From Pseudomonadota bacterium (lineage in GTDB: Bacteria; Pseudomonadota; Alphaproteobacteria; Rhizobiales; Devosiaceae), in contig JAEZKB010000151.1 in assembly GCA_023415605.1 (NCBI GenBank), forward strand, positions 1 to 42,540: a DNA stretch of 42,540 bases. The letters run 5' to 3'. Under the pieces are notes generated by a model. The model was not told the DNA's origin. It saw only the letters and a program-made list of their open reading frames with translations, and searched no databases. Position 1 is the first letter of the stretch; the number at the start of each line of letters is the position of its first letter. The position numbers and the translations under genes were made by a program. Of this stretch, positions 25,082 to 32,932 are shown piece by piece.

Positions 25082-25135
25082 ATGAAAACCACGGCGCGCA
25101 CTGCGTTCACTATCTGCTGCATTATTATCCGCTAA
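25082..25135 (+). CDS. Putative cysteine leader peptide (17 aa) for cysS attenuation
   Basis: Short ORF MKTTARTAFTICCIIIR with tandem TGC TGC codons (25115-25120), ending at TAA 25133-25135, 108 nt before the cysS ATG. No clear ribosome site precedes the ATG; a weak -35-like TTGCTT at 25046 would put the transcript start near the ATG itself, so it may be leaderless as trpL is in related rhizobia. Downstream pairings (antiterminator and terminator) fit ribosome-controlled attenuation by Cys-tRNA supply. Inference from sequence layout; no homologue search was done. Confidence 0.6.
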   Translation: MKTTARTAFTICCIIIR

Positions 25136-25145
25136 CACTCGTCGG

Positions 25146-25227
25146 CGGCGCGGTTTTCTTCATCCTGACACTCTAGACCCGAAGAGCCCCGCTGCCAGCG
25201 CCGATCCGTCTGGGCTAGCTGGATTTT
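25146..25227 (+). promoter_or_regulatory. Putative attenuator of cysS: antiterminator and terminator pairings
   Basis: Terminator: CCAGCGCC (25195-25202) pairs with GGC (25213-25215) and GCTGG (25218-25222), with a 2-nt bulge and a 10-nt loop, followed by ATTTT (25223-25227). Antiterminator: CGGCGC (25146-25151) pairs with GCGCCG (25198-25203), which breaks the terminator's 5' arm. A ribosome at the leader stop would cover 25146 and onward, favouring termination. A ribosome stalled on the Cys codons would leave it free. Confidence 0.55.
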
Positions 25228-25243
25228 GCTTGGGGAAGAGGTC

Positions 25244-26647
25244 ATGGACGTCATTTTGCGGCTCTACAACACGCTGACGCGCGAGAAGTCGGCGTTCGAA
25301 CCGATCGATCGCAACAACGTCCGCATGTATGTCTGCGGCCCCACGGTCTACGACTATGCCCATATCGGAAATGCCCGCCCGGCCATCGTCTTCGACGTGC
25401 TCTACCGGCTGCTGCGCCATGTTTATGGCGCCGACCATGTCACCTATGTCCGCAACATTACGGACGTCGACGACAAGATCAACGCTCGCGCCGCCCGCGA
25501 TTTCCCCAACTTGCCGCTCAACGACGCCATCCGGCAGGTAACGGAGAAGACTGCCAACCAGTATTTCCACGACACCGCTGAACTTGGCTGTCTCGAACCG
25601 ACTATCCAGCCGCGCGCCACCGAGAATATTGCCGAGATGCAGACGCTGATCAAATCGCTGATCAAGCGCAGCCACGCCTATGAGGCGGCGGGCGAAGTGC
25701 TGTTCGACGTCAATTCCATGCCCGACTACGGCAAGCTCTCGGGTCGCAATCTCGAAGACAATCTGGCTGGCGCCCGCATCGCCGTGGATGCGCACAAGAA
25801 GAATGCCGCCGACTTCGTGCTCTGGAAGCAGTCGAGTCCGGAAGAACCAGGCTGGGAGAGTCCTTGGGGCAGGGGCCGCCCCGGCTGGCACATCGAGTGC
25901 TCGGCCATGTCCGAGCGCTACCTCGGCCAGGTGTTCGACATCCACGCTGGCGGCCTCGACCTCATCTTCCCGCACCACGAGAACGAAATCGCTGAGTCCC
26001 GCTGCGCCCACGGCGCCCACACCATGGCCAATGTCTGGCTGCACAACGGCTTCCTGCAGGTCGAGGGCAAGAAGATGTCCAAGTCCGAGGGCAACTTCGT
26101 CACTATCCATGAACTGCTGGAGACCGAGAAGTTCGGCGGACGAAAATGGCCGGGCGATGTCCTGCGGCTCGCCATGCTGATGACTCACTATCGAGAGCCA
26201 ATCGACTTCTCGGTGGCGCGGCTCGAAGAGGCGGAAGCAAAACTCCGCGACTGGCAGAAGACCGCTGCCAAATCCACTCGGCCCGCCGAGCCCGATGCGT
26301 CGGTGATCGAGGCGTTGTCCGACGACCTCAACTTCCACCGCGCCTCGGTCGCCATGGACGCCATCGCACGAAAAGCCAACCGCGGCACGGACACGGCCGC
26401 CGATTGCCTGGCCGCGACACTGGGGTTCTTCGGCTTTACCCGCGACAGCCTGCGCAAGGAAGACACCGCCGGTGTGGATACGGCAGCAATCGACAAAGCC
26501 GTGGCCGAACGCCTCGAGGCCTTCAAGGTCAAGGATTTCGCCAAGGCCGACGCCATCCGCGCCGAAATGCTGACACAAGGTGTCCAACTCATGGACTACA
26601 AGACCGAGACAGGCGAACGCGCCACTCGCTGGGAAATCAAGCGCTAG
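25244..26647 (+). CDS. cysS: Cysteine--tRNA ligase
   Basis: 467 aa from the ATG at 25244, chosen because GGGGAAGAGG lies just upstream; the earlier in-frame ATG at 25226 would overlap the attenuator T run. Class I synthetase: Zn ligand Cys31 in MYVCGPTVYD, HIGN at 40-43 in the HIGH position, WHIECSAMS and FPHHENEIAES (further Zn ligands), KKMSKSEGN, and a C-terminal DALR-type helical domain. It charges tRNA-Cys in the cytoplasm. The cysteine leader and attenuator immediately upstream suggest autogenous control by cysteine availability. A VOC-family gene follows after 28 nt. Confidence 0.97.
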   Translation: MDVILRLYNTLTREKSAFEPIDRNNVRMYVCGPTVYDYAHIGNARPAIVFDVLYRLLRHVYGADHVTYVRNITDVDDKINARAARDFPNLPLNDAIRQVTEKTANQYFHDTAELGCLEPTIQPRATENIAEMQTLIKSLIKRSHAYEAAGEVLFDVNSMPDYGKLSGRNLEDNLAGARIAVDAHKKNAADFVLWKQSSPEEPGWESPWGRGRPGWHIECSAMSERYLGQVFDIHAGGLDLIFPHHENEIAESRCAHGAHTMANVWLHNGFLQVEGKKMSKSEGNFVTIHELLETEKFGGRKWPGDVLRLAMLMTHYREPIDFSVARLEEAEAKLRDWQKTAAKSTRPAEPDASVIEALSDDLNFHRASVAMDAIARKANRGTDTAADCLAATLGFFGFTRDSLRKEDTAGVDTAAIDKAVAERLEAFKVKDFAKADAIRAEMLTQGVQLMDYKTETGERATRWEIKR

Positions 26648-26675
26648 CGTTCGCGCCACCAAGGAGGACTTGATC

Positions 26676-27059
26676 ATGAGCCATCTGGACCACGTCGCCA
26701 TCTCCACCGCCGATTACGCCGTCTCGCTTGCTTTCTACGAGAAGGCGCTGGCGCCGCTCGGCATCAAGACGCACATGAAATTCGAGGGTGAGGACGGCAA
26801 TGTCGCCGGTCTAGGCTCTGACAACCCCTTTCTCTGGATCGGCGACGGCGGCAAGTTGAGTGGCGGCCGTGTCCACATCGCTCTGTCCGCGAAGAATCAC
26901 GCCGAGGTCGATGCTTTCTATGCCGCGGCCATCGCTGCCGGTGGCAAGGACAATGGCCCGCCGGGCCTCCGCCCGCACTACCATGCGACCTACTACGCGG
27001 CCTTCGTCTTCGATCCGGACGGCCACAATATCGAGGCTGTGTGCCATGCCCCCGAGTGA
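26676..27059 (+). CDS. VOC superfamily (glyoxalase-like) protein
   Basis: A 127-residue vicinal-oxygen-chelate fold protein: LDHVAISTADYAVSLAFYEK opens the first beta-alpha-beta-beta-beta unit with a possible His ligand, and YAAFVFDPDGHNIEAVCH closes the second with the expected His and Glu. Substrate unknown; single-unit VOC proteins include dioxygenases, lyases and resistance proteins. An excellent ribosome site (AAGGAGG) lies 7 nt before the ATG. Its stop overlaps the first GFA gene by 14 nt, so it heads the VOC-GFA-Pip-GFA-GFA run. A glyoxalase-type activity would fit neighbours tied to glutathione adducts, but that is inference. Confidence 0.88.
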   Translation: MSHLDHVAISTADYAVSLAFYEKALAPLGIKTHMKFEGEDGNVAGLGSDNPFLWIGDGGKLSGGRVHIALSAKNHAEVDAFYAAAIAAGGKDNGPPGLRPHYHATYYAAFVFDPDGHNIEAVCHAPE

Positions 27060-27540
27060 GACGCCGCTGCTGACCGGTGGCTGCCAGTGCGGCGCCGTGC
27101 GCTTCCGCGCCGGCTCGCTCGGCCGCGCCACCATCTGCCACTGCCGCATGTGTCAAAAAGCGTTCGGCAGCTTCTTCGGTCCGCTCGTCACCGGTCATGG
27201 TGTGGTCTGGACGCGGGGCGAGCCCAAGAGGTTCCGCAGCTCTAACAACGTCGTGCGTGGCTTCTGCGGCGATTGCGGCACGCCGCTGACCTATGAGGTG
27301 GACGACATGGTGGGCAGCGTCGAACTCGCTATTGGCGCATTTGACGATCCGACCGTGGCGCCGCCGGTCCTGCAGGTGAACCCGCATGACAAGCTGCCGT
27401 TCTTTTCGGGCCTCGTGGTGCTGCCTACCCGGCACGAGGGCGAGTCTCCCGAAAACGATGCTTTCCTCGCCGCAGTGGTGAGTTACCAGCACCCGGACCA
27501 CGACACCGAGACCTGGCCGCCCGAAGAGGTCTCGCGGTGA
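27046..27540 (+). CDS. GFA family zinc protein (paralogue 1)
   Basis: 164 aa of the glutathione-dependent formaldehyde-activating (GFA, CENP-V) family. Zinc-binding Cys groups are intact: GGCQCGAVRF, CHCRMCQKAFGSFF and GFCGDCGTPL, with the end motif QHPDHDTETW. Family members bind Zn with a Cys-rich fold; the founding member speeds S-hydroxymethylglutathione formation, but most paralogues have no proven reaction. The ATG lies inside the end of the VOC gene, and the stop overlaps the Pip start by 4 nt (GTGA). It resembles the two GFA genes beyond pip, so the three are probably old duplicates. Confidence 0.88.
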   Translation: MPPSETPLLTGGCQCGAVRFRAGSLGRATICHCRMCQKAFGSFFGPLVTGHGVVWTRGEPKRFRSSNNVVRGFCGDCGTPLTYEVDDMVGSVELAIGAFDDPTVAPPVLQVNPHDKLPFFSGLVVLPTRHEGESPENDAFLAAVVSYQHPDHDTETWPPEEVSR

Positions 27541-28499
27541 GTGAATTCCGCACGTTCTACCCCGAGATCGAGCCCTATGCCTCGGGCTGGCTCGATGTCG
27601 GCGATGGCCATCAGATTTACTGGGAGCGCATTGGTACGCCCGGCGCCAAGCCCGCGGTCTATCTCCACGGCGGCCCCGGCGGCGGGATGTCTCCGAGCCA
27701 GCGCCGCGTCTTTGATCCGGCCCGGTATGACGCGCTGCTTTTCGATCAGCGCGGCTGCGGAAAATCGAAACCCTTCGCCTCGCTCGACAACAACACGACC
27801 TGGGACCTTGTCGCCGACATCGAAAAGCTGCGCGAGATGGTCGGCGTCGAGCAGTGGCTGGTTTTCGGCGGCTCCTGGGGCTCCACCCTGGCACTGGCCT
27901 ATGCCCAGACGCACCCGCAGCGGGTTACCGAACTGGTGCTGCGCGGCATCATCACGCTGCGGCGCGGGGAACTCGAATGGTATTACCAGCACGGCGCCTC
28001 GCTGCTCTTTCCCGACAAGTTCGAGCGTTTTGTCTCGGTGATTCCCGAGGCTGAGCGCGGCGACCTGATGGCGGCCTATCGCAAGCGCCTCCTTGATCCG
28101 GATCGGGAGGTCCGATTGAAGGCCGCGGCCGAGTGGGCGCGCTGGGAAGGTGAGACCATCACCCTGCGGCCCGATCCTGCCGTCAGCACCGCTTTCTACG
28201 ATCCCGAATATGCGCTGGCCTTCGCCCGCATCGAGAATCACTATTTCGTCCACCAAGGCTGGCTGGACGAAGGACAGTTGATCGCCAACGCCAGCAAGCT
28301 GCGCGACATCCCTGCCGTCATCGTCCAGGGCCGCTACGATATTGCCTGCCCGGCGCAGACTGCTTGGGACCTGCACAAGGCCTGGCCGGAAGCCGAGTTC
28401 ATCCTCGTCGAGGGTGAAGGGCATTCGCTGAGCCAGCCCGGCCTGCTGCATCACCTGATCATCGCCGCCGACCGCTTTGCAGGGAGTGAGTTCGTATGA
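27537..28499 (+). CDS. pip: Proline iminopeptidase
   Basis: A 320-residue S33-family alpha/beta hydrolase that removes N-terminal proline from peptides. Seen: the oxyanion segment YLHGGPGGGMS, FDQRGCGKSKP, the nucleophile GGSWGSTLALAYAQ (Ser in GGSWGS), VIVQGRYDIACP with the acid Asp, and GEGHSLSQP with the His. GTG start overlaps the previous GFA stop, and its TGA overlaps the next GFA start (ATGA), so it is embedded between GFA genes in one transcript. The substrate could differ from proline peptides. No signal peptide, so it is cytoplasmic. Confidence 0.93.
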   Translation: MSEFRTFYPEIEPYASGWLDVGDGHQIYWERIGTPGAKPAVYLHGGPGGGMSPSQRRVFDPARYDALLFDQRGCGKSKPFASLDNNTTWDLVADIEKLREMVGVEQWLVFGGSWGSTLALAYAQTHPQRVTELVLRGIITLRRGELEWYYQHGASLLFPDKFERFVSVIPEAERGDLMAAYRKRLLDPDREVRLKAAAEWARWEGETITLRPDPAVSTAFYDPEYALAFARIENHYFVHQGWLDEGQLIANASKLRDIPAVIVQGRYDIACPAQTAWDLHKAWPEAEFILVEGEGHSLSQPGLLHHLIIAADRFAGSEFV

Positions 28500-28999
28500 C
28501 CGACGACAGCTATCGCTTCCGTGAATATTCGGGCGGTTGCCAGTGCGGCGCAGTGCGCTTTCATGCGACGCAGCTGCATGACAATCCGCATGTCTGCTAC
28601 TGCCGCATGTGCCAGAAGGCCTTTGGCAGCCTGTTCGCGCCACTGGTGGGCGTCCGTCGCGAGCATCTGACGTGGACACGCGGCACGCCCGCCATCTTCA
28701 GCAGTTCGGCTCAGGTCCACCGCGGCTTCTGCCGCGATTGCGGCACGCCGCTGTTCTGGGAGTATCTCAAAGGCGACCGCGTTTCGCTCAGTATCGGCTC
28801 GTTCGATACGCCGCACCTGATCCCGATCCTGTTTCAGCTCGGGAAGGAAAGCCGACATCCATCGATCATCGACATAGCAGGCGCCAAGCTGCTCGGTACC
28901 ACCGAGGAGGAGGATGCCGAGCAGATCCCCGGGATCCGTGCCAGTAACCACCAGCACCCCGATCACGACACGGACGTCTGGGAGGTCTACCGTGGCTGA
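28496..28999 (+). CDS. GFA family zinc protein (paralogue 2)
   Basis: 167 aa, same architecture as the other two GFA genes: GGCQCGAVRF, CYCRMCQKAFGSLF, GFCRDCGTPLFWEY and the end motif NHQHPDHDTDVW. All expected zinc Cys positions are present. The start overlaps pip by 4 nt and its end overlaps GFA 3 by 8 nt. It is the most similar of the three to paralogue 1 in the second Cys group (QKAFGS). Reaction unknown; see the family note on formaldehyde activation, which is not proven for this type. Confidence 0.88.
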   Translation: MTDDSYRFREYSGGCQCGAVRFHATQLHDNPHVCYCRMCQKAFGSLFAPLVGVRREHLTWTRGTPAIFSSSAQVHRGFCRDCGTPLFWEYLKGDRVSLSIGSFDTPHLIPILFQLGKESRHPSIIDIAGAKLLGTTEEEDAEQIPGIRASNHQHPDHDTDVWEVYRG

Positions 29000-29480
29000 G
29001 GTCCGTCTGTCCGGCGGTTGCCAGTGCGGTGCAGTGCGCTTCGCGGCCACTGCAGCGCCCGATAACGTTCATGTCTGCCACTGTCGCATGTGCCAGAAGG
29101 CAGTAGGCGGTCCCTTTGCTGTAATCTGCCCAGTACTCAAGACCGAGTTCCACGTAACCCGCGGCACCATCAGCTGGTTCAAGAGTTCGGAACTGGCGAA
29201 CCGTGGCTTCTGCAAGGACTGCGGCACGCCGCTGATCTTCGATTATCCGTGGGCGCTTGACATCGGGGTCATGGCCGGTGCCTTTGACGAGCCCGACCGC
29301 GTGCCGCCGGTCGTCCAGTACGGCAATGAGAGCCGGGTAAGCTGGTACAGTCATCTCGCGGACCTCCCCGGCGACACTGCGACCTATTCTGTCGATCCCG
29401 ACGGTTTGCTTCCGCGCATCAAGGCTTCCAACCGCCAGCACCCCGATCACGATACGGCCGAGTGGCCACCCCGTAACTGA
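28992..29480 (+). CDS. GFA family zinc protein (paralogue 3)
   Basis: 162 aa from a GTG at 28992. Cys groups are again intact: GGCQCGAVRF, CHCRMCQKAVGGPF, GFCKDCGTPLIFDY, with NRQHPDHDTAEW near the end. QKAVGGPF replaces QKAFGS(F/L)F, so its pocket may differ from the other two. The GTG start overlaps the previous gene by 8 nt; the frame is open further upstream, but that would overlap far more. cimA follows after 8 nt, so the run may extend into branched-chain amino acid synthesis. Confidence 0.87.
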   Translation: MAEVRLSGGCQCGAVRFAATAAPDNVHVCHCRMCQKAVGGPFAVICPVLKTEFHVTRGTISWFKSSELANRGFCKDCGTPLIFDYPWALDIGVMAGAFDEPDRVPPVVQYGNESRVSWYSHLADLPGDTATYSVDPDGLLPRIKASNRQHPDHDTAEWPPRN

Positions 29481-29488
29481 GTACAACA

Positions 29489-31093
29489 ATGCCCAAGGAA
29501 CGCCTCTACCTCTTCGATACCACGCTTCGCGACGGCGCCCAGACCGCCGGGATCGAGTTCTCGCTCGAGGACAAGATCTCCATTGCGGCGCTGCTCGAGG
29601 AGATTGGGGTCGACTATGTCGAAGGCGGCTTCCCCGGCGCCAACGTGATCGACGATCAGTTCTTTTCCGAGAAGCGAACGACGCGTGCCAAATTCACCGC
29701 CTTTGGCATGACCAAGCGCTCCGGCCGCTCAGTTGGCAACGATCCGGGCGTTCAGGCCGTCATCAACGCTAGCTCGGACGCCGCCTGCTATGTCGGCAAA
29801 GCCTCTGCGCATCAGGTGGAGCTGACCCTCGGTATCTCGCTTGAGGAAAATCTCAAGAGCCTCGCCGAAACCGTCGCGGCCACAGTCTCCGCCGGTAAGG
29901 AGGCGCTGGTCGATTGCGAGCACTTCTTCGATGGCTACAAGGACAACCCGCAATACGCGCTGGAGTTTGTCCAGACCGCGCTCTCAGCCGGGGCCCGCTG
30001 GGTCGTGCTCTGCGACACTAATGGCGGCACCATGCCGTCCGAAGTTGAGGAGATCGTTGGTGCGGTCCTGAAGGTTGCGCCCGGTGATCGCCTCGGCATC
30101 CATGCCCATGACGACACCGGTCAGGCCGTCGCTAATTCGCTGGCCGCGGTTCGCGCCGGCGTGCGCCAGATCCAAGGCACGCTCAACGGCATCGGCGAGC
30201 GCTGCGGCAACGCCAACCTCGTCACCATCATCCCGACCTTGATGCTGAAGCCGGTGTTCGCCGACAGGTTCGAGACCGGCGTCACCGCCGAACAGTTGAC
30301 GCATCTCACTCAGGTGTCGCGCGCGTTCGACGAAATCCTCAACCGCGCCCCGGCCCGGCAGTCGCCCTATGTCGGCGCCTCGGCCTTCGCCACCAAGGCT
30401 GGCATTCATGCCTCGGCGCTGCTCAAGGATTTCTCCACCTATGAACATGTAACGCCCGAAAGCGTGGGCAACGAGCGTTCGATCATGGTCAGCCAGCAGG
30501 CTGGCAAATCCAACCTGTTGACCGCGCTCAAGCGCCACGGCATCGAGATCGGCAAGGATGATCCGCGTCTCGAAAAATTACTGCGCACCGTCAAGGAGCG
30601 CGAAGCGCGCGGCTATTCCTATGATGGCGCCGATGCCAGCTTCGCCATCCTGGCCCGGGATGTGCTCGGCACGCTGCCAACCTTCTTCGAGGTCGAGAGC
30701 TACCGCGCCAGCGTCGAACGCCGCCACAATGCACGTGGTGAGGAGATCACCGTCACCGAGGCCGTGGTGAAGATCGTTGTCGATGGCGAACGGCTGATGT
30801 CGGTGGCCGAGGGCAACGGCCCGGTCAACGCCCTCGACCTCGCCATGCGCAAGGATCTGGGCAAGTACTCCGACCGCATCGGCGATCTAGAACTCGTCGA
30901 TTTCAAGGTCCGTATCCTCGACGGCGGCACGGGCGCGGTCACCCGTGTACTCGTCGAGAGCCGCGATGGCACCGGCGAGCGCTGGTACACGATCGGCGTT
31001 TCCCCCAACATCATTGATGCCTCATTCGAGGCACTTTATGAATCCATTACCTATAAGCTGATGAAGACGGAGGCAGGAGCCTCGGCGGCCTGA
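29489..31093 (+). CDS. cimA: Citramalate synthase
   Basis: A 534-residue member of the isopropylmalate/homocitrate/citramalate synthase family, closest in style to the TIGR00977 type: it makes citramalate from pyruvate and acetyl-CoA for threonine-independent isoleucine synthesis. Seen: the start LYLFDTTLRDGAQTAGIEFS, DTNGGTMPSEVEEI, GIHAHDDTGQAVANSL (metal His-x-His), GTLNGIGERCGNANL, and a C-terminal LeuA-type dimer or allosteric domain. The second part carries PVNALDLAMRKDL and the end region TIGVSPNIIDASFEALYES. Isoleucine may feed back on it. It lies 8 nt after GFA 3. No leader peptide. Confidence 0.93.
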   Translation: MPKERLYLFDTTLRDGAQTAGIEFSLEDKISIAALLEEIGVDYVEGGFPGANVIDDQFFSEKRTTRAKFTAFGMTKRSGRSVGNDPGVQAVINASSDAACYVGKASAHQVELTLGISLEENLKSLAETVAATVSAGKEALVDCEHFFDGYKDNPQYALEFVQTALSAGARWVVLCDTNGGTMPSEVEEIVGAVLKVAPGDRLGIHAHDDTGQAVANSLAAVRAGVRQIQGTLNGIGERCGNANLVTIIPTLMLKPVFADRFETGVTAEQLTHLTQVSRAFDEILNRAPARQSPYVGASAFATKAGIHASALLKDFSTYEHVTPESVGNERSIMVSQQAGKSNLLTALKRHGIEIGKDDPRLEKLLRTVKEREARGYSYDGADASFAILARDVLGTLPTFFEVESYRASVERRHNARGEEITVTEAVVKIVVDGERLMSVAEGNGPVNALDLAMRKDLGKYSDRIGDLELVDFKVRILDGGTGAVTRVLVESRDGTGERWYTIGVSPNIIDASFEALYESITYKLMKTEAGASAA

Positions 31094-31135
31094 CCAGCGC
31101 TTCCCGCTCCAAGTCCTCGAGGGGTAGGTTGGCGC

Positions 31136-32521
31136 GTGGCATCGTCTCGGCAGACGATCTGGATCACTTTCGCGGCGGCGGCGGGAACACTCGTCGTCGT
31201 CATTGCCGTGCTCGCCGGCCCCAGCATCCTGCACTGCAGTGCCGCCACCGAGGGTCTTTTCGCGTGTTTGCGCGGCGAGGTGGTCGAGGCCGGATTGATG
31301 CCGGGCGAAGCGCCGCCCGCCGAGGCCGTCATTGCCGTTCCGGGCGAAACAGTACCGACCCCGGCAGAGCCGGCGGCACCGCCCGGGCCGGATCTTGACC
31401 TGATCCGAGCCGAGCCCGATGGCCACATCATCGTCGCCGGATCGGCGGAACCCGGCCTGGAGGTGGAGGTCTTTGCCAACGGCGACCTGGTCGGCAAGGT
31501 GATGGCCGAGGCCAGCGGCGACTGGGTGTTGGTACCCGATCACCCGCTTGCCGTGGGCACCGCCGAGATCACCGTCGGTATCGCCGGCTCCAATGCCCGC
31601 TCTCCCCACAGCTTCACGGTGGTGATCCCCGAGGACAAGGTGTCGGCCCCGGTCATCACCCCTTCTGCCCCTCCACCCGCTGCAGCGCCGCCAGCTGTCG
31701 AAGCTGAGCCTAAGCTGGCACCGGTGGCCGAGCCCATTCCAGTTGCTCCCGCAGCCGAGCCGGAAGCGGCACCGCAGGCAGCGGCGCCGGAACGCACTGC
31801 TCCTGTACCGCCGCCAATTGAGCAGCCAATGGAGACTGCCGACGCCGAGCCGCGCTCGCCTGTTCCGGCTCCACCGGCAGAAGTGACCCCAATTCCATCG
31901 GCCCCGGCCACCATCGACGCGATCGAGATCGATGGCGGCGCAAATTTCTTCGCTGGAGCAGGGCCGGATGGGGCAACCGTTCGGCTTTACGTGCAGGACA
32001 AGTTCATCGCCGCGGCCACGGTCGAGGGCGGCCGCTGGCTGGTCGAGGCCGCGGGGGCGCTGACCCTGCCGGTGCAGCGCGTCCGCGTCGATGTCGTCAA
32101 GCCGCAGGAGGGGAAGGTCTCGGCCAGCGCCGAGGTGAACTTCGTCATCGATGTGCCGCCGCCGCCTGCGCCAGAGCTTACCCTCGACGGTACCGGCTCG
32201 GGCGTGGCCGCACCGGCCAATTCGGCGGCCGGGAACGTGACGTTTGCACCACAAGTTGAATCTCGACTTGAGCTCGACCCTACGATCCCCACGCTTCGCG
32301 CGCTGCCCTCGGTGGCGCCAGAAATGATGCGCTTCGCCTCGGGCAAGGCCATCATCCGCCGGGGCGAAACGCTCTGGGCCATCGCCGCCCGGGTCTACGG
32401 CAACGGCAAATTCTTCGAGCGCATCGTTGAGGCCAATGAGGAGTTGCGGCGTAATCCGGAGCGCATTTTCCCCGGCCAGGTGTTCGATCTCCCCAAACTG
32501 TCGGACGCACCGGTGAACTAG
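31136..32521 (+). CDS. Membrane-anchored LysM protein with two Ig-like units and Pro/Ala-rich linkers
   Basis: 461 aa from a GTG start preceded by GGGG and GG runs. Order: a hydrophobic anchor (about 11-28, AAAAGTLVVVIAVLAGPSI); a first Ig-like unit (about 95-150, HIIVAGSAEPGLEVEVFANG); a Pro/Ala/Glu-rich linker (about 170-255); a second similar unit (about 260-325, GAGPDGATVRLYVQDKFIA); another linker; and a C-terminal LysM domain (about 405-458, RRGETLWAIAARVYGNG, ending PGQVFDLPK). LysM binds peptidoglycan, so the protein likely bridges the inner membrane and the cell wall. Its role beyond that is unknown. It lies between cimA and arsR with short gaps. Confidence 0.85.
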   Translation: MASSRQTIWITFAAAAGTLVVVIAVLAGPSILHCSAATEGLFACLRGEVVEAGLMPGEAPPAEAVIAVPGETVPTPAEPAAPPGPDLDLIRAEPDGHIIVAGSAEPGLEVEVFANGDLVGKVMAEASGDWVLVPDHPLAVGTAEITVGIAGSNARSPHSFTVVIPEDKVSAPVITPSAPPPAAAPPAVEAEPKLAPVAEPIPVAPAAEPEAAPQAAAPERTAPVPPPIEQPMETADAEPRSPVPAPPAEVTPIPSAPATIDAIEIDGGANFFAGAGPDGATVRLYVQDKFIAAATVEGGRWLVEAAGALTLPVQRVRVDVVKPQEGKVSASAEVNFVIDVPPPPAPELTLDGTGSGVAAPANSAAGNVTFAPQVESRLELDPTIPTLRALPSVAPEMMRFASGKAIIRRGETLWAIAARVYGNGKFFERIVEANEELRRNPERIFPGQVFDLPKLSDAPVN

Positions 32522-32573
32522 CCGTGCGGGCAGGCTTGCTTCGCCCCAAAACTTCTTCTATCGCTGTTCAACG

Positions 32574-32918
32574 ATGAACGAGCTGTCGATGCAGGACGAA
32601 GATCTGGCCAATGTGATGCGCGCACTGGGACACCCGGTGCGGCTGAGCATTTTGCGCATCCTCGCCGAAAAGCAGGCCAGCGCCTGCTGCTGCACCGACG
32701 TGACCCAGTGCCTGCCGCTGGCCCAATCCACCGTCAGCCAGCACATCAAGGTGCTCCTCGACGCCGGCCTGGTCGAGCGCGAGGCCCGGGGCACACGAAA
32801 CTGCTATACCCTGCGTGAGGATCGCCTGCGTGATCTGGGCGCAGCCACGTCCGGTCTCTTCTCCGGCCTCGTTTCTGAAATCACCTCTGCTCCGGTCCGG
32901 ATCGCAGAGCCAGCCTGA
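32574..32918 (+). CDS. ArsR-family winged-helix regulator with a Cys cluster
   Basis: 114 aa, typical ArsR/SmtB size: LANVMRALGHPVRLSILRIL, and the recognition helix AQSTVSQHIKVLLDAGLVER. Where classic ArsR carries ELCVCDL it has SACCCTDVTQC, that is Cys38, Cys39, Cys40 and Cys46, plus Cys77 in RNCYTL. This could sense a metal, arsenical or reactive sulfur species through thiols. It lies 14 nt before the Atm1-type exporter on the same strand, so it probably controls that gene and itself. The inducer is not deducible from sequence alone. Confidence 0.87.
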   Translation: MNELSMQDEDLANVMRALGHPVRLSILRILAEKQASACCCTDVTQCLPLAQSTVSQHIKVLLDAGLVEREARGTRNCYTLREDRLRDLGAATSGLFSGLVSEITSAPVRIAEPA

Positions 32919-32932
32919 TTGGGCGCCCGAAC

